A DNA stretch of 42,946 bases from an uncultured Chloroflexus sp. (GCF_937951745.1 NZ_CALFBQ010000051.1:1-42946), one strand, 5' to 3'. Shown: positions 1 to 8,834, numbered from the stretch's first letter. Made by a program: numbers and translations. Notes: a model not told the origin generated them from the sequence alone.

Positions 1-546
1 ACCGGCCTTCATCAACACCACCGTAGCAAACTCGGCGAGCAGACGTTGCAAGGCGGCAGCATCAGTCTCGTAGCTGGCCGGCAGCACAATCAGCCGCTCA
101 TCGGCCATAGCGAGCGGCACGCCAGCGGCGGCGGCAGCGGCAGCAAATGAGGTGACGCCGGGAATAACTTTGACCAGCAGCGCAGGCGCGCGCACGCGCA
201 ACTCGCGCCACAGGTAGAAAAAGGTACCATAGAGCAGCGGATCGCCGAGCAAGAGGTAGACACCGCGCCGATCAGCGCCGAGAGTCGCGGCCATTACTTC
301 AGCGGCGGCTCGCCATGCAGGACGCAGTTGGCCAGAATCGCGTGTCATTGGCAGCGGCAACGTCACCACCGCTTGGCGGGATGGATCGATCCACGGCGTC
401 GCGATGCGGAGGGCAATACTCGCATCGCCGTCACGGCTTTGGGGCGCGAAGATGACATCAGCGGTCTGCAAGGCGCGCAGGCCTTTGAGCGTGATCAATT
501 CGGGGTCGCCGGGGCCAAGCCCGACCGCAGTGAGTTCAGCATTCAT
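1..546 (-). CDS. cbiL: Precorrin-2 / cobalt-factor II C20-methyltransferase, 3' end cut by window edge
   Basis: Reading the minus strand from an ATG at 546 gives 182 uninterrupted codons that run off the left edge. The N-terminus (MNAELTAVGLGPGDPELITL) is the classic tetrapyrrole-methylase glycine-rich loop. Later come a GDPLLYGTF segment and VIPGVTSFAAAAA, both typical of the CbiL/CobI C20-methyltransferase group that methylates (cobalt-)precorrin-2 with SAM. The visible part ends in ATVVLMKAG, so roughly the last quarter of a ~240 residue protein is missing. It is the last visible gene of the cobalamin operon, about 310 bases after cbiET. The ribosome binding site is weak. Because the operon contains CbiX and CbiD, the cobalt-containing substrate is more likely (inference). 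Confidence 0.9.
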   Translation of the reverse strand, partial: MNAELTAVGLGPGDPELITLKGLRALQTADVIFAPQSRDGDASIALRIATPWIDPSRQAVVTLPLPMTRDSGQLRPAWRAAAEVMAATLGADRRGVYLLLGDPLLYGTFFYLWRELRVRAPALLVKVIPGVTSFAAAAAAAGVPLAMADERLIVLPASYETDAAALQRLLAEFATVVLMKAG

Positions 547-855
547 ACCAATACCTAGCTGTAAGACGCGACGCAAGCAAAGGAGCAGAGTGTTTTAACG
601 CAAAGGTGCGCAGAGCGCGAAGGGCGCAAAGATATTTTTGATTTTGCAACAAAAGTCATGTGATAACCATGGTCATCTAAATCTTGGCTACTTAGCATTT
701 CTGTGTTTAGCAAATTATTCACAAAAACACGAATATGCACAACAAGTTCGAGATATGGTACAACCATACTGCGGCCAAACCACAAACAAATTTTGCGATC
801 TTTGCGCCTTTGCGTTTGAAATCTGAGCGTTTTTGCGTTTGAACCATTAGCGTTT
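547..855. repeat. Intergenic stretch with inverted CGCAAAG-type repeat arms
   Basis: No credible gene lies in this gap between cbiL and cbiET. The left arm (about 565-632) has repeated CGCAAAG / GCGCAGAGCGCGAAG units. The right arm (about 788-850) carries the reverse form (CTTTGCGCCTTTGCGTTT). The two arms face each other across about 155 AT-richer bases, so the unit looks like a decayed MITE-like inverted-repeat element. A short minus-strand open frame at 555-863 is made mostly of the repeats and is not accepted as a gene. Confidence 0.65.
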
Positions 856-2073
856 TTACTCACTTTGCGCCTTCAGCCATACCACGATAAACACCGGATT
901 CAGCGCGGCGAAGCGCAGATCAGATTGGATCGGCGTGCCGCGGTTAACCTGAACTTGTACCATCCGCGCTGGAGGTAACAAGGCGAGTGTTTCAGCGAGA
1001 TGGCCGGCAGTCACCAAATTAAGCACTAATCGACCACCGGGACGTAGTCGTTGCTGCGCTAGCATGATCAGCTCACGCAAATGACCACCGCTGCCACCGA
1101 CGAAGATTGCGTCTGGATCGGGCCAATCAGCGCACGCTGCCGGCGCTTCGCCGTGGATTACCCGGACATTGGGAGCGGGGAAGCGATGCAGATTCACGTG
1201 AATATGTTCGATAAATTCAGCTCGCCGTTCAACCGCATAGACTTGTGCCAAAGGACAAGCACGGGCCGCTTCGATCGCCACCGCGCCACTGCCGGCCCCG
1301 ATGTCCCACAACACTTCGCCGGGTTGCAAGGCTAGTTCGGCTAGACTGAGCAAGCGCACCTCGCGCTTGGTAATCTGTCCGGCCTCGGTGCTAAAGGCCT
1401 CGTCGGGCAAACCGGGAGGGATCGGACGCACAGGATGGTTGTTCCAGACCACCAGCACATTGAGCGGATCAAACGCGGCGGTGACGAGATCGGCAAGAGT
1501 CGCGCGTACTGTGCGCTGGCGTGGCCCGCCAAGCTGTTCACAGACCGCGCAACGGCTGGTGGGTTCCATACCGGCGGCGATTAACGTTTGCGCAATTATG
1601 GCTGGCGTCTGCTGGCGGTCGGTGAGAATAGCCACTTTGGATGCAGTCAACACTGCTGAAATGATAGCTGCTAATGGCCGGCCATGAGCACTGAGCAGCA
1701 CAGCATCGTGCCACGGTTCAGCTAGCGCGGCAAAGGCGAGTTGGGCTGAGGTTGGCGCCGGCACAATCTCAAGCGCCGCTGGCGGAAACACCCGGCGCAA
1801 ACTGGTGCCAATGCCGTACCAGAGCGGATCACCCGACGCCAGCACCACCGCCGTCTGGCCGGCTTCCCACGCCCGTTGCAACCGGGCCAACGCCGGCTCC
1901 ACACTCGCTTCGACCACCAACCGCTCGGCGACCACTTCAGGAAATGCGGCCAGATGGCGCTTCCCACCTACCAGCAGATCGGCGCGGGCAATGCGTTGCA
2001 GAAGATTAGCCGGCAAACCATCTGCACCGGCATCGGTCAAACCTACCACCAGAATTGGTGTTCGCCGGCTCAT
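856..2073 (-). CDS. cbiET: Precorrin-6Y C5,15-methyltransferase (decarboxylating), CbiE-CbiT fusion
   Basis: The 405-residue protein has two parts. Residues about 1-205 are a CbiE-type tetrapyrrole methylase (ILVVGLTDAGADGLP near the start, LASGDPLWYGIG in the middle). Residues about 215-405 are a CbiT-type Rossmann methyltransferase with the SAM loop LWDIGAGSGAVAIEAAR and a FVGGSGG motif. The fusion corresponds to CobL, which methylates C5 and C15 of the corrin ring and decarboxylates the C12 acetate. Its ATG shares four bases with the stop of cbiD, so the two are translationally coupled. A fused CbiET is common outside enterobacteria, and its length is normal. Specificity for cobalt versus metal-free substrate cannot be read from sequence. 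Confidence 0.94.
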   Translation of the reverse strand: MSRRTPILVVGLTDAGADGLPANLLQRIARADLLVGGKRHLAAFPEVVAERLVVEASVEPALARLQRAWEAGQTAVVLASGDPLWYGIGTSLRRVFPPAALEIVPAPTSAQLAFAALAEPWHDAVLLSAHGRPLAAIISAVLTASKVAILTDRQQTPAIIAQTLIAAGMEPTSRCAVCEQLGGPRQRTVRATLADLVTAAFDPLNVLVVWNNHPVRPIPPGLPDEAFSTEAGQITKREVRLLSLAELALQPGEVLWDIGAGSGAVAIEAARACPLAQVYAVERRAEFIEHIHVNLHRFPAPNVRVIHGEAPAACADWPDPDAIFVGGSGGHLRELIMLAQQRLRPGGRLVLNLVTAGHLAETLALLPPARMVQVQVNRGTPIQSDLRFAALNPVFIVVWLKAQSE

Positions 2074-3305
2074 AGTTCGTCCTCCACCGCTGTATCATCT
2101 TCAGGCAACGGATCAGTGGGTAGCCGCTCGATCAACGGCGGCGGCAGAGGCGATGGATGCAGGTGATCGGCAGCAACGGCGGCGGCGCGAGCTAGCACCG
2201 TGCCATCAAAATCGACCAGAATGGTCTCGAAATCCATCGTCCCGCCTTGGGCGGCAATGAAGCGCAGACACTGCTCAAGGGCTAAATCAACGATCCGCTG
2301 CAATGGCGCTTGCAGGCCATACTGCTGGCACAACTCGAGAAAATAGCGGCCAGTATGAGCCTGCTCCACCGCCTGCACCAACGCATCCGGCGCACCTACC
2401 TCACGGCAGACCTGCGCCAGAAAGGCGAAATCGACCTGATTACCAGCGACGTGAGTCTGCATATAGCCCTGCGCCGTCTTGATCATCTTGCCGATCATGC
2501 CCACAAACACGGCTGACGGCACCCCGTGCTCAACACACGTCTTCAACGCATCGCCGGTAAAAACGCTCAATTCAACAAAGGCGATCTCCGGCAGATCGGG
2601 AAAGATGCGCATCGCAAACTTCTCAGAACGGGCGCCGGTGCAAAGGATCATCTTCTGCACGCCATTGCGGGCTGCCATTTCGACCGCTTGGATCACGCTG
2701 GCCCGCCACGCGGCGGTGCTGTAGGGAAAGACCTTACCGGTAGTGCCGAGAATGCTGATCCCGCCAAGAATGCCAAGGCGCGGGTTGAGCGTCTTTTGCG
2801 CGATCTGCTCACCGCCGGGAACGCTGATGATCACCTCGATCCCGGCCTGTTCGAGAAACGTCTCGCCGCCGGGAGCGTATTCGCGTACCGCATCGATCAC
2901 GTTGGCGGTAATTTGCTGGCGCGGCACCGGATTGATCGCCGGCCCGCCGATCGGCAGGCCCAAACCGGGCAGCGTCACCCGCCCCACCCCCTCGCCACCT
3001 TCAAGATGGATGCCCGGCGTATCAATTATCCGCACCAATGCACAGATTAACGCACCGTGTGTTACATCGGGGTCATCACCGGCATCTTTACGCATACAAC
3101 AGTAGGCGCCTTCGGCATCGAGACGAGTAATGGTCGGTGTCATTGTGGCGGTTTCGCCAATCGGCAAGGTGATCGTCACCTGCGCCGGCCACTGCCCGCT
3201 GAAGAGAGCGATCGTCGCTGCCTTGGCCGCAGCCGCAGCGTTGCTGCCGGTGGTATAGCCGGTACGCGAACCGCGTTTGTTGCGAGGAGGAACCATATCA
3301 GCCAT
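2070..3305 (-). CDS. cbiD: Cobalt-precorrin-5B C1-methyltransferase CbiD
   Basis: The 411-residue protein has the CbiD hallmarks: an N-terminal SRTGYTTGSNAAAAAKAA segment, then a KDAGDDPDVTHGA motif and a GEGVGRVTLPGLGLPIG segment. CbiD methylates C1 of the corrin ring during ring contraction in the cobalt-early (anaerobic) pathway. Its presence argues that the organism inserts cobalt early. It overlaps cbiET by four bases and is separated from cbiC by about 210 bases of repeat DNA. Two in-frame ATGs (residues 1 and 4) are possible starts; neither has a strong ribosome binding site. The C-terminal 30 residues are proline and acid rich and look poorly conserved. Confidence 0.95.
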   Translation of the reverse strand: MADMVPPRNKRGSRTGYTTGSNAAAAAKAATIALFSGQWPAQVTITLPIGETATMTPTITRLDAEGAYCCMRKDAGDDPDVTHGALICALVRIIDTPGIHLEGGEGVGRVTLPGLGLPIGGPAINPVPRQQITANVIDAVREYAPGGETFLEQAGIEVIISVPGGEQIAQKTLNPRLGILGGISILGTTGKVFPYSTAAWRASVIQAVEMAARNGVQKMILCTGARSEKFAMRIFPDLPEIAFVELSVFTGDALKTCVEHGVPSAVFVGMIGKMIKTAQGYMQTHVAGNQVDFAFLAQVCREVGAPDALVQAVEQAHTGRYFLELCQQYGLQAPLQRIVDLALEQCLRFIAAQGGTMDFETILVDFDGTVLARAAAVAADHLHPSPLPPPLIERLPTDPLPEDDTAVEDEL

Positions 3306-3517
3306 AGGTTACTCTATTTCAACACCCTAGACGCAAAGCGAGCAAAGACGCAAGGGGTTCAAACGCAAAAGTGCGAAGACGCGAAGTTTTTTACGGGTGG
3401 CGATAACGCCGCTTGTACCCTTGAACCAAACAAACCCTTTGCGTACTCTGCGCCTTTGTGGTAGAACCCTTCGCTCCCTTTGCATACTCTGTGCCTTTGC
3501 CCCTGTGCGCCTCCAAG
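3306..3517. repeat. Intergenic CGCAAAG-type inverted repeat element
   Basis: The gap between cbiC and cbiD has direct units on the left (GACGCAAAGCGAGCAAAG and AACGCAAAAGTGCGAAGACG, about 3329-3390). Reverse-form units lie on the right (CCCTTTGCGTACTCTGCGCC and CCCTTTGCATACTCTGTGCC, about 3436-3502). The arms are inverted relative to each other across about 45 bases. This is the same family as at 565-850, 15343-15450 and 35822-35950. Confidence 0.65.
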
Positions 3518-4177
3518 CTACACTTCAGAGTTATCCTCGCCAGCCGCCAACCGCAGCAGCGCATTAACAATCGCCGCCGCCACCGGCGAACCGCCTTTGC
3601 GACCAACTGTCACGATCCACGGTACCTCAGAACGCGCCATCAGCGCCGCCTTACTCTCGACGGTGTTGACGAAGCCAACCGGCACGCCGATGATCAACGC
3701 CGGCTGCGCGCCATTATCGAGCAAATCAAGCAGCTCGAATAAAGCGGTCGGCGCATTGCCAACTGCGACAATCGCACCGGTAAGGTAGCCCTGATCGTGC
3801 GCCCACCGCAGTGCCGCAGCACTGCGAGTAAGCCCGGTCGCAACCGCGAGGTGGGTGACGTCCGGCAGGTCGTTGAAGCAATACACCGTGCCGCCGCAGC
3901 GGTGCAGCCGCCGCTGGTCAATGCCAACCCGTACCATCTGCACATCAGTAATGACCGCACAGCCGCGTTGCAGCGCAGCAACGCCGACTTCGATCGCACC
4001 GGAACTGGCTCTGGTAATCGTGGCGAACTCAAAGTCGGCGGTGGTGTGAATGATCCGCTCGATGACCGGCGCCAGCGGTTGCGGCAGTGTGATCCCGCCC
4101 TTGGTCAGCTCGGCACGAATAATCGCGAATGAGCGGGAGGCAATCTCGGCGCCAGCAACAGGCACGCGCTCATTCAT
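3518..4177 (-). CDS. cbiC: Precorrin-8X / cobalt-precorrin-8 methylmutase
   Basis: The 219-residue protein matches CbiC/CobH. It has RIIHTTADFEF, with the probable catalytic histidine at residue 44, then the segment ITDVQMVRVGI, and the C-terminal IIGVPVGFVNTVESKAAL. The enzyme moves the methyl group from C11 to C12 to give (cobalt-)hydrogenobyrinic acid. The start codon overlaps the stop of the preceding flavoprotein gene by four bases. Length is normal for the family. It is followed by repeat DNA and then cbiD on the same strand. Confidence 0.95.
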   Translation of the reverse strand: MNERVPVAGAEIASRSFAIIRAELTKGGITLPQPLAPVIERIIHTTADFEFATITRASSGAIEVGVAALQRGCAVITDVQMVRVGIDQRRLHRCGGTVYCFNDLPDVTHLAVATGLTRSAAALRWAHDQGYLTGAIVAVGNAPTALFELLDLLDNGAQPALIIGVPVGFVNTVESKAALMARSEVPWIVTVGRKGGSPVAAAIVNALLRLAAGEDNSEV

Positions 4178-4698
4178 AGGTTCGCTCCTCGGCGCAACTG
4201 TAAAGCGATCTGCGCCACCCGCCGGCCCAAAGCGCGCGCTTGCAGCAGATCGGCTTCGGTCAGGTCACCGACCGATGTCGCACCGTAATACGATCCTGCC
4301 TGCTCCATCAGCGGCGTCCACGGCAGCCCAACCACGATCATCCCGCTGCCAAGCATCCAGTGCAGCACTGAGAGCAGCGTAAACTCGGTGCCAGAATGGC
4401 GTCCGGCACTGCTAGTAAAGGCCGCGCCTACTTTGCCGGCTAAGCTTCCCTCTTCCCACAGATCGCCGGTGGTGTCGAGCCACCGCTTTAGCGTGCCCTT
4501 AATGCCCGTCCAGTTAGGCGTGCCGATAATGATCCCATCAGCTTCGAGCAGATCGGCTTTGGTGGCATGGTTGGGCTGACGCACCTTCACCTCGGCACCG
4601 GGAACGGTCGCTACACCGGCGGCGATGGCTTGGGCTAATTGGGCCACGTGATCACCCACATCGTGTAAGATAAAGATGCGGCACGTAACATCAGTCAT
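4174..4698 (-). CDS. Flavodoxin / NADPH-dependent FMN reductase-like protein in the cobalamin operon
   Basis: The 174-residue protein has a flavodoxin-like fold signature. An N-terminal strand (RIFILHDVGDHVAQLAQAI) leads into the phosphate-binding region; then come a GIIIGTPNWTGIKGTLKRW segment and a GKVGAAFTSSAGRHSG loop, as in WrbA or multimeric flavodoxin proteins. It overlaps both cbiX upstream and cbiC downstream by four bases, so it is embedded in the B12 operon. A plausible job is supplying electrons for reduction of Co(II) to Co(I) before adenosylation, or for another redox step of corrin synthesis (inference). The window has no other obvious cobalt reductase. A general quinone or FMN reductase carried along in the operon is the alternative. 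Confidence 0.8.
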   Translation of the reverse strand: MTDVTCRIFILHDVGDHVAQLAQAIAAGVATVPGAEVKVRQPNHATKADLLEADGIIIGTPNWTGIKGTLKRWLDTTGDLWEEGSLAGKVGAAFTSSAGRHSGTEFTLLSVLHWMLGSGMIVVGLPWTPLMEQAGSYYGATSVGDLTEADLLQARALGRRVAQIALQLRRGANL

Positions 4699-6092
4699 TG
4701 GCGAATATGCTCCTTCCAGTAGTGGTAGGTCTTGGCGACGGCGGTCACGACATTCTTGATCTCGGCTGCGAGCCGGAACTGCGGCCCCGCCGGCAGCAGC
4801 AAGACCCGATCTTCACGCCGCACACTGACATTTTCCACGATAATTGCCCGCAACAGCCAGATCGCCATCTCTTCACTTTCGCAGACGAGGCCGATCCAAC
4901 CGGGAGTAACATCGGTTTTAACCGGCAGATCGGTCACCATTGTCAACGCACGCGACAGTTCGGCGATCACGCGAGCGTAACCGGCAGGATCGGCCTGCAC
5001 CGTAACCGGATCGACCGGCTCGAGCAGGGTGCCGCGGTGAGGCGGGCCACCGGCCAGCGCCAATTCGCAGAAAGGGTTATTGGGATCATCGCCACCCCAC
5101 ACCCGATTCCACGCTACTTGCCCATGCTCGTCGAACACCAGCGGCGCAGCGGTCATTGGCGCTGCGCTCACCGGACGGCCACTGCGGTAGCGTGGCGGCA
5201 AGATCGCCTCAAGTCCACGCGCCGGTGTCTCGCCGCGTAAGCCGTGCTCGTGATCGCTGGTTTGCGGACGGCCAAAATCGGCGCTAAAGCCGGGGAAGAG
5301 GCGACGGTACTTGCACACGTCGCAGTTGACCGCGACTTGGCCTTGCACCGCTTCGTGAAATCGCTGCTCGATAGCCGCGATCACCCCCTCGTGCAGACCA
5401 AGATGTTCGGTAAGCAAGAGATCGCGATCCGCGTACTTTCGCCGAGCGGCGTCAACCTGCTCCACAATCCGCTGCAAAATCCGTCCGGTAAAGAGGAGGT
5501 ACGGAATAACTATCACGCGCCGCGCACCGAGTGCTATGCAGGCATCAATCGTTTCAGGCACACGCGGCGTTGTAATGCTGTAAAAGCCATACATGACACG
5601 TGCATAGCCACGCCCCTCCCACAGCAAGCGCGCCATCCGGGCTACGTCGGCATTGCTATCGGGATCACTACTACCACGACCGATGACGGCTAGTGCTGTC
5701 TCGGCGCGGGGTACCGGTGGGGCAGCCGCTTCAGCCGCGGCTAACCGGTCACCGAGGGCCTTGAGCAACGGATATTGGACGCCGAGCGGCGCACCATACT
5801 GGATGGTCAATTCTGACCAACGCGCACGCGCTTCACGCAGCGCAACCGGAATATCATTCTTCTGGTGGCCGGCAGCGCCAAGCAAGAGCGGCAAAGCGAC
5901 AATGCGCTGATAACCGGCGCGAGCGCAAGCATCTATCGCTTGACCAATCGGCGGATCGGCCAATTCGAGAAAGCAGGGTTGGACAAAGACATCAAGCCGT
6001 TGTTGCACCAACGCGGCTAGTTGGCGGTATTCCTCTAAACCAGCAGTATCATCGGTACCATGACCAATCAGCAACAGCGCAGTAGCAGTCAT
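4695..6092 (-). CDS. cbiX: Sirohydrochlorin cobaltochelatase CbiX, two-domain form with CxxC and extra C-terminal domain
   Basis: Residues about 1-120 form a CbiX unit with the catalytic histidines H11 (LLLIGHGTDD) and H76 (GAAGHQKND). Residues about 132-250 form a second, degenerate unit in which the first histidine is arginine (VIGRGSSDPDSN). A CDVCKYR motif (C257, C260) follows, like the iron-sulfur ligands known in long CbiX proteins, with HEH at 281-283. Residues about 295-465 form an additional domain I cannot assign. It contains conserved-looking GGPPHRGTLLEP, ESEEMAIWLLRAIIVENV and IKNVVTAVAKTYHYW segments. The enzyme inserts cobalt into sirohydrochlorin at the start of the cobalt-early pathway. 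The gene overlaps cbiB and the flavoprotein gene by four bases each. At 465 residues it is much longer than standard CbiX (about 130-310). Confidence 0.92.
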   Translation of the reverse strand: MTATALLLIGHGTDDTAGLEEYRQLAALVQQRLDVFVQPCFLELADPPIGQAIDACARAGYQRIVALPLLLGAAGHQKNDIPVALREARARWSELTIQYGAPLGVQYPLLKALGDRLAAAEAAAPPVPRAETALAVIGRGSSDPDSNADVARMARLLWEGRGYARVMYGFYSITTPRVPETIDACIALGARRVIVIPYLLFTGRILQRIVEQVDAARRKYADRDLLLTEHLGLHEGVIAAIEQRFHEAVQGQVAVNCDVCKYRRLFPGFSADFGRPQTSDHEHGLRGETPARGLEAILPPRYRSGRPVSAAPMTAAPLVFDEHGQVAWNRVWGGDDPNNPFCELALAGGPPHRGTLLEPVDPVTVQADPAGYARVIAELSRALTMVTDLPVKTDVTPGWIGLVCESEEMAIWLLRAIIVENVSVRREDRVLLLPAGPQFRLAAEIKNVVTAVAKTYHYWKEHIRQ

Positions 6093-7033
6093 TGTGGAGA
6101 CCTCGATTCAGCGAAACGCGCGAACACCAAAGCGCCCAACAAACCGGCTGTTATCAGCGCCATAACCAACTGTCCCAACCGGCGTGCTTCGCCGATCATC
6201 GCGGCATTGGGCAGGCACTGGCCAGCGCCGAGCGCATAGTGATCGCGCTTGGTCAGAACGGTATCTAACGCGCCAGCCATTGCCGCCATTGGCCAGCCGG
6301 CGTTCGGCGAAGCGGTGCGGCGCGCGTCACGCCACGCCACCGCGAGCGCCGCCCTGCCGCGCCGGTTGGCAAGCTGCGCGGCCAGCGCAATCAGCAGGGC
6401 CGTCAACCGAGCCGGCGCCAGATTGAACACATCATCGCAACGGGCCACAACTTTCCCCAGATGTTCAAAACGCTCGGTGCGATAGCCCCACATCGCGTCG
6501 GCAGTGTTGGTGAAACGATAGATGACCATCGCCGGCAAACCACCGCTCAAGAATGCTAGCAGTGGCGCCACCACACTATCACTCAGATTCTCGGCCAGCG
6601 ACTCGATCGCCGCACCGGCCACTTCAGGCGCGCTCAGATCATCGGTTGGCCGGCTCACTAAATGCCAACCGAGCAACCGGCGCGCTTCGGCTAGATCGCC
6701 AGCGGCTAAAGCCGCCTCCACCTCTGCCACTGCTCGATCAAGCCCGCGATAGGCCAACAATAACGACATTAGTACCCCTTGCGCCAGCCAATGACGCGGC
6801 GCAAGTGCACCAACGCCACCGAACGCCACCCAACCACCGGCTAGCCAAACCGCGCCCCATACCAATCGCGCCCCCGGCGAGGACGGCGCGAACTGTTCAC
6901 CCCAGCGCAACCAGCGCCCCATTACCCCGACCGGATGCAGATGGTTGGGCGGATCGCCGAGGGCGGCATCTATGGCCAAGGCAGCTAACGCCGCTGCGGC
7001 GCGTTGTTGGATGAGGTTGGGTATAGGTGGCAT
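6089..7033 (-). CDS. cbiB: Adenosylcobinamide-phosphate synthase CbiB
   Basis: The 314-residue membrane protein has the family signature DAALGDPPNHLHPVGVMGRW near the N-terminus. It also carries SRPTDDLSAPEVAGAAIESLAENLSD-like features (residues about 127-152) and YRFTNTADAMWGYR. CbiB/CobD attaches aminopropanol (phosphate) to adenosylcobyric acid at the membrane. The stop overlaps the start of cbiX by four bases. Upstream is about 285 bases of repeat-containing DNA before cbiO, so this may begin a second translation block of the same operon. Confidence 0.95.
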   Translation of the reverse strand: MPPIPNLIQQRAAAALAALAIDAALGDPPNHLHPVGVMGRWLRWGEQFAPSSPGARLVWGAVWLAGGWVAFGGVGALAPRHWLAQGVLMSLLLAYRGLDRAVAEVEAALAAGDLAEARRLLGWHLVSRPTDDLSAPEVAGAAIESLAENLSDSVVAPLLAFLSGGLPAMVIYRFTNTADAMWGYRTERFEHLGKVVARCDDVFNLAPARLTALLIALAAQLANRRGRAALAVAWRDARRTASPNAGWPMAAMAGALDTVLTKRDHYALGAGQCLPNAAMIGEARRLGQLVMALITAGLLGALVFARFAESRSPQ

Positions 7034-7317
7034 AGATGATGTATCTATAGAATGCGTCAGTCAAACTGCCGCACTCCATCATATAGTTGCGACCAATTTC
7101 AAGAGATTCTCTGCGTCTTTGCGTTAACAACCCGTCCCTCCCCCAGCGGGAGAGGGGCAGAGGTGGGGGCCACCCCGCCAATTGCACCGATCCCTGACCG
7201 GCGACCCGCCACACCCTGATGCCCTACCATAACAAACTCCTACGCCCTTCACGCTCCTCTGCGTCTTCGCGTTAATCGCCCTCTGCGCCCTTAGCAGAGC
7301 CGGAGAGCCGTCTGGCG
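7034..7317. repeat. Intergenic repeats between cbiO and cbiB
   Basis: There is no gene here. The stretch holds two CTCTGCGTCTTTGCGTTA-type units, at about 7110-7127 and 7256-7275. It also holds a G/C-run unit at about 7131-7180 (CCCTCCCCCAGCGGGAGAGG ... GGTGGGGGCCACCCC) that recurs at 32185-32225. Both are short dispersed intergenic repeat types. Confidence 0.6.
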
Positions 7318-8061
7318 TTACGGCTCTTCCCACGCTTCCGGTGGCGCAATCAGTGCGCGCAACGCCGGATCGGCCCACACCTCCGCCGGTGGCGCAACCG
7401 CGACGATCCGGCCCTCGTGCAACACCACTACCAGATCGGCCCAGCGGCGAGCCAATACCAGATCATGGGTGGCCAGCACGACCGTTCCCCCTGCCACTAC
7501 TAGTCGGTCAAACACGCGCACCACCTGTTGCCGCGCCCACAGATCGAGACCCGCCGTCACCTCATCAACCAGCAGGCACTGTGGACGCATCGCCAAGACG
7601 CCGGCCAGCGCCACCCGTGCCTTTTGCCCGCCGCTCAAGGCATGGGTGGGACGGTCGAGAAGATCGGTTACGTCACACAGCACTGCCGCTTCCTGCACCG
7701 CCTGCCGCGCTTCCTCGGCGCTCAGACCAAGATTGAGCGGGCCAAAGCTCATGTCTTGCCAAACGCTCGCGCTAAACAGTTGATCGTCTGGCGACTGCAT
7801 CACCAACCCGACATGCTGGCGCAACCGACGGAGACCAGACCGCGAATAATCAACCGGCGCGCCATGTAGCCAGACCCGGCCCTGCTGTGGGCGAACGATA
7901 CCGCTCGCCACGAGGAGCAGCGTGCTCTTCCCGGCACCGTTACGACCCAGTACAACGATACGCCGACCGGCAGAGATCGACAACGACACTGACTGCAAAG
8001 CTGGGGTTGGATGGCCCGGAAAGTGGTATGAAACTGCTTCCAGTGTGAGCACTGCGGTCAT
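7318..8061 (-). CDS. cbiO: Cobalt ECF transporter ATPase CbiO
   Basis: This is an ABC ATPase of 247 residues from the preferred start. It has Walker A GRNGAGKST (residues 39-47), a Q-loop region MQSPDDQLFS, signature LSGGQKARVALAG, Walker B CLLVDEVTAGLD and a switch histidine in LATHDL. The DDQLFS segment is typical of ECF/CbiO ATPases. The chosen ATG at 8061 overlaps the cbiQ stop by four bases. An in-frame alternative three codons upstream (8070) is less likely. With CbiM, N and Q it forms an energy-coupling cobalt importer. Confidence 0.95.
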   Translation of the reverse strand: MTAVLTLEAVSYHFPGHPTPALQSVSLSISAGRRIVVLGRNGAGKSTLLLVASGIVRPQQGRVWLHGAPVDYSRSGLRRLRQHVGLVMQSPDDQLFSASVWQDMSFGPLNLGLSAEEARQAVQEAAVLCDVTDLLDRPTHALSGGQKARVALAGVLAMRPQCLLVDEVTAGLDLWARQQVVRVFDRLVVAGGTVVLATHDLVLARRWADLVVVLHEGRIVAVAPPAEVWADPALRALIAPPEAWEEP

Positions 8062-8831
8062 GTCCACCACCCCGCCACCACGAGACTGCCCCCGATCATC
8101 ACGCCGATCAGCCAGAGCTGCCGGTCAACGGTATAGCTGAGCGGCAACACCCGCAGGTCGCCGGCAAAGCCGCGCGCCGTCAACGCCATCTCCAGCGCTT
8201 GGCTCCGCTGGTAGGCAACGATAAACAACCGGCTGCCCAGCAGCGCCGAGCTTCGCATCGTTGCGCGCCACGAAGCGTAACCTAACCGTGCCGTCTGCGC
8301 CGTGACCATCTGATCAAGCGTATCGAGCAAGACAAAGAGCGCGCGGTAGCTGAGCGCCATCAATTCGATCAACAACACCGGCGCGCGCAACCGGCGCAAC
8401 AGCTCGATCAGATCAATCAGCGGCGTGGTCAGAATCAGACCATTGAGCGCCGCTGCCGAACCGAGCGCGCGGCCGAGCACGTGCAATGCCGTTTGCACCG
8501 ATGCCCCGGTCGCACTCAGCCAGAGCGGCCCGAACGGGATCGCCAGCAGCGCCGCAGGCGGTGGTTCGCTCCCCACACTGACTGCGATTCCGATCACCGA
8601 CAGCGCAAGAAAGACGCTTTCAGCCCCAATCACGGCGCCGACCACGCGCAGCGGTACCCGCGCATACCACACCATCACCGTCACCATCCATGCCAACGCC
8701 AACCACCCCACCAACGGTCGATCGAGGATCAGACAGAGCAGGATCGTCATACCGGCCAACGCAGCCTTGTGCAGCGGATCGACCGCGCGCAACCGATTGG
8801 CAAAGGCATACTGGTCAATGATGCGTAGCAT
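8058..8831 (-). CDS. cbiQ: Cobalt ECF transporter transmembrane protein CbiQ
   Basis: This 257-residue integral membrane protein has several hydrophobic segments, an N-terminal IDQYAFANRLRAVDPLHK motif and a C-terminal cytoplasmic coupling region with RGFAGDLRVLPL. These are features of CbiQ/EcfT proteins, which link the ATPase to the substrate-binding CbiM. It begins three bases after cbiN and ends in an ATGA overlap with cbiO. Confidence 0.93.
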   Translation of the reverse strand: MLRIIDQYAFANRLRAVDPLHKAALAGMTILLCLILDRPLVGWLALAWMVTVMVWYARVPLRVVGAVIGAESVFLALSVIGIAVSVGSEPPPAALLAIPFGPLWLSATGASVQTALHVLGRALGSAAALNGLILTTPLIDLIELLRRLRAPVLLIELMALSYRALFVLLDTLDQMVTAQTARLGYASWRATMRSSALLGSRLFIVAYQRSQALEMALTARGFAGDLRVLPLSYTVDRQLWLIGVMIGGSLVVAGWWT

Positions 8832-8834
8832 GCC

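Noticed and set aside
555-863. Minus-strand open frame of 102 codons between cbiL and cbiET
   Set aside because: Its ends are built from the CGCAAAG repeat units, it overlaps the end of cbiET, and it has no ribosome binding site or recognisable domain.
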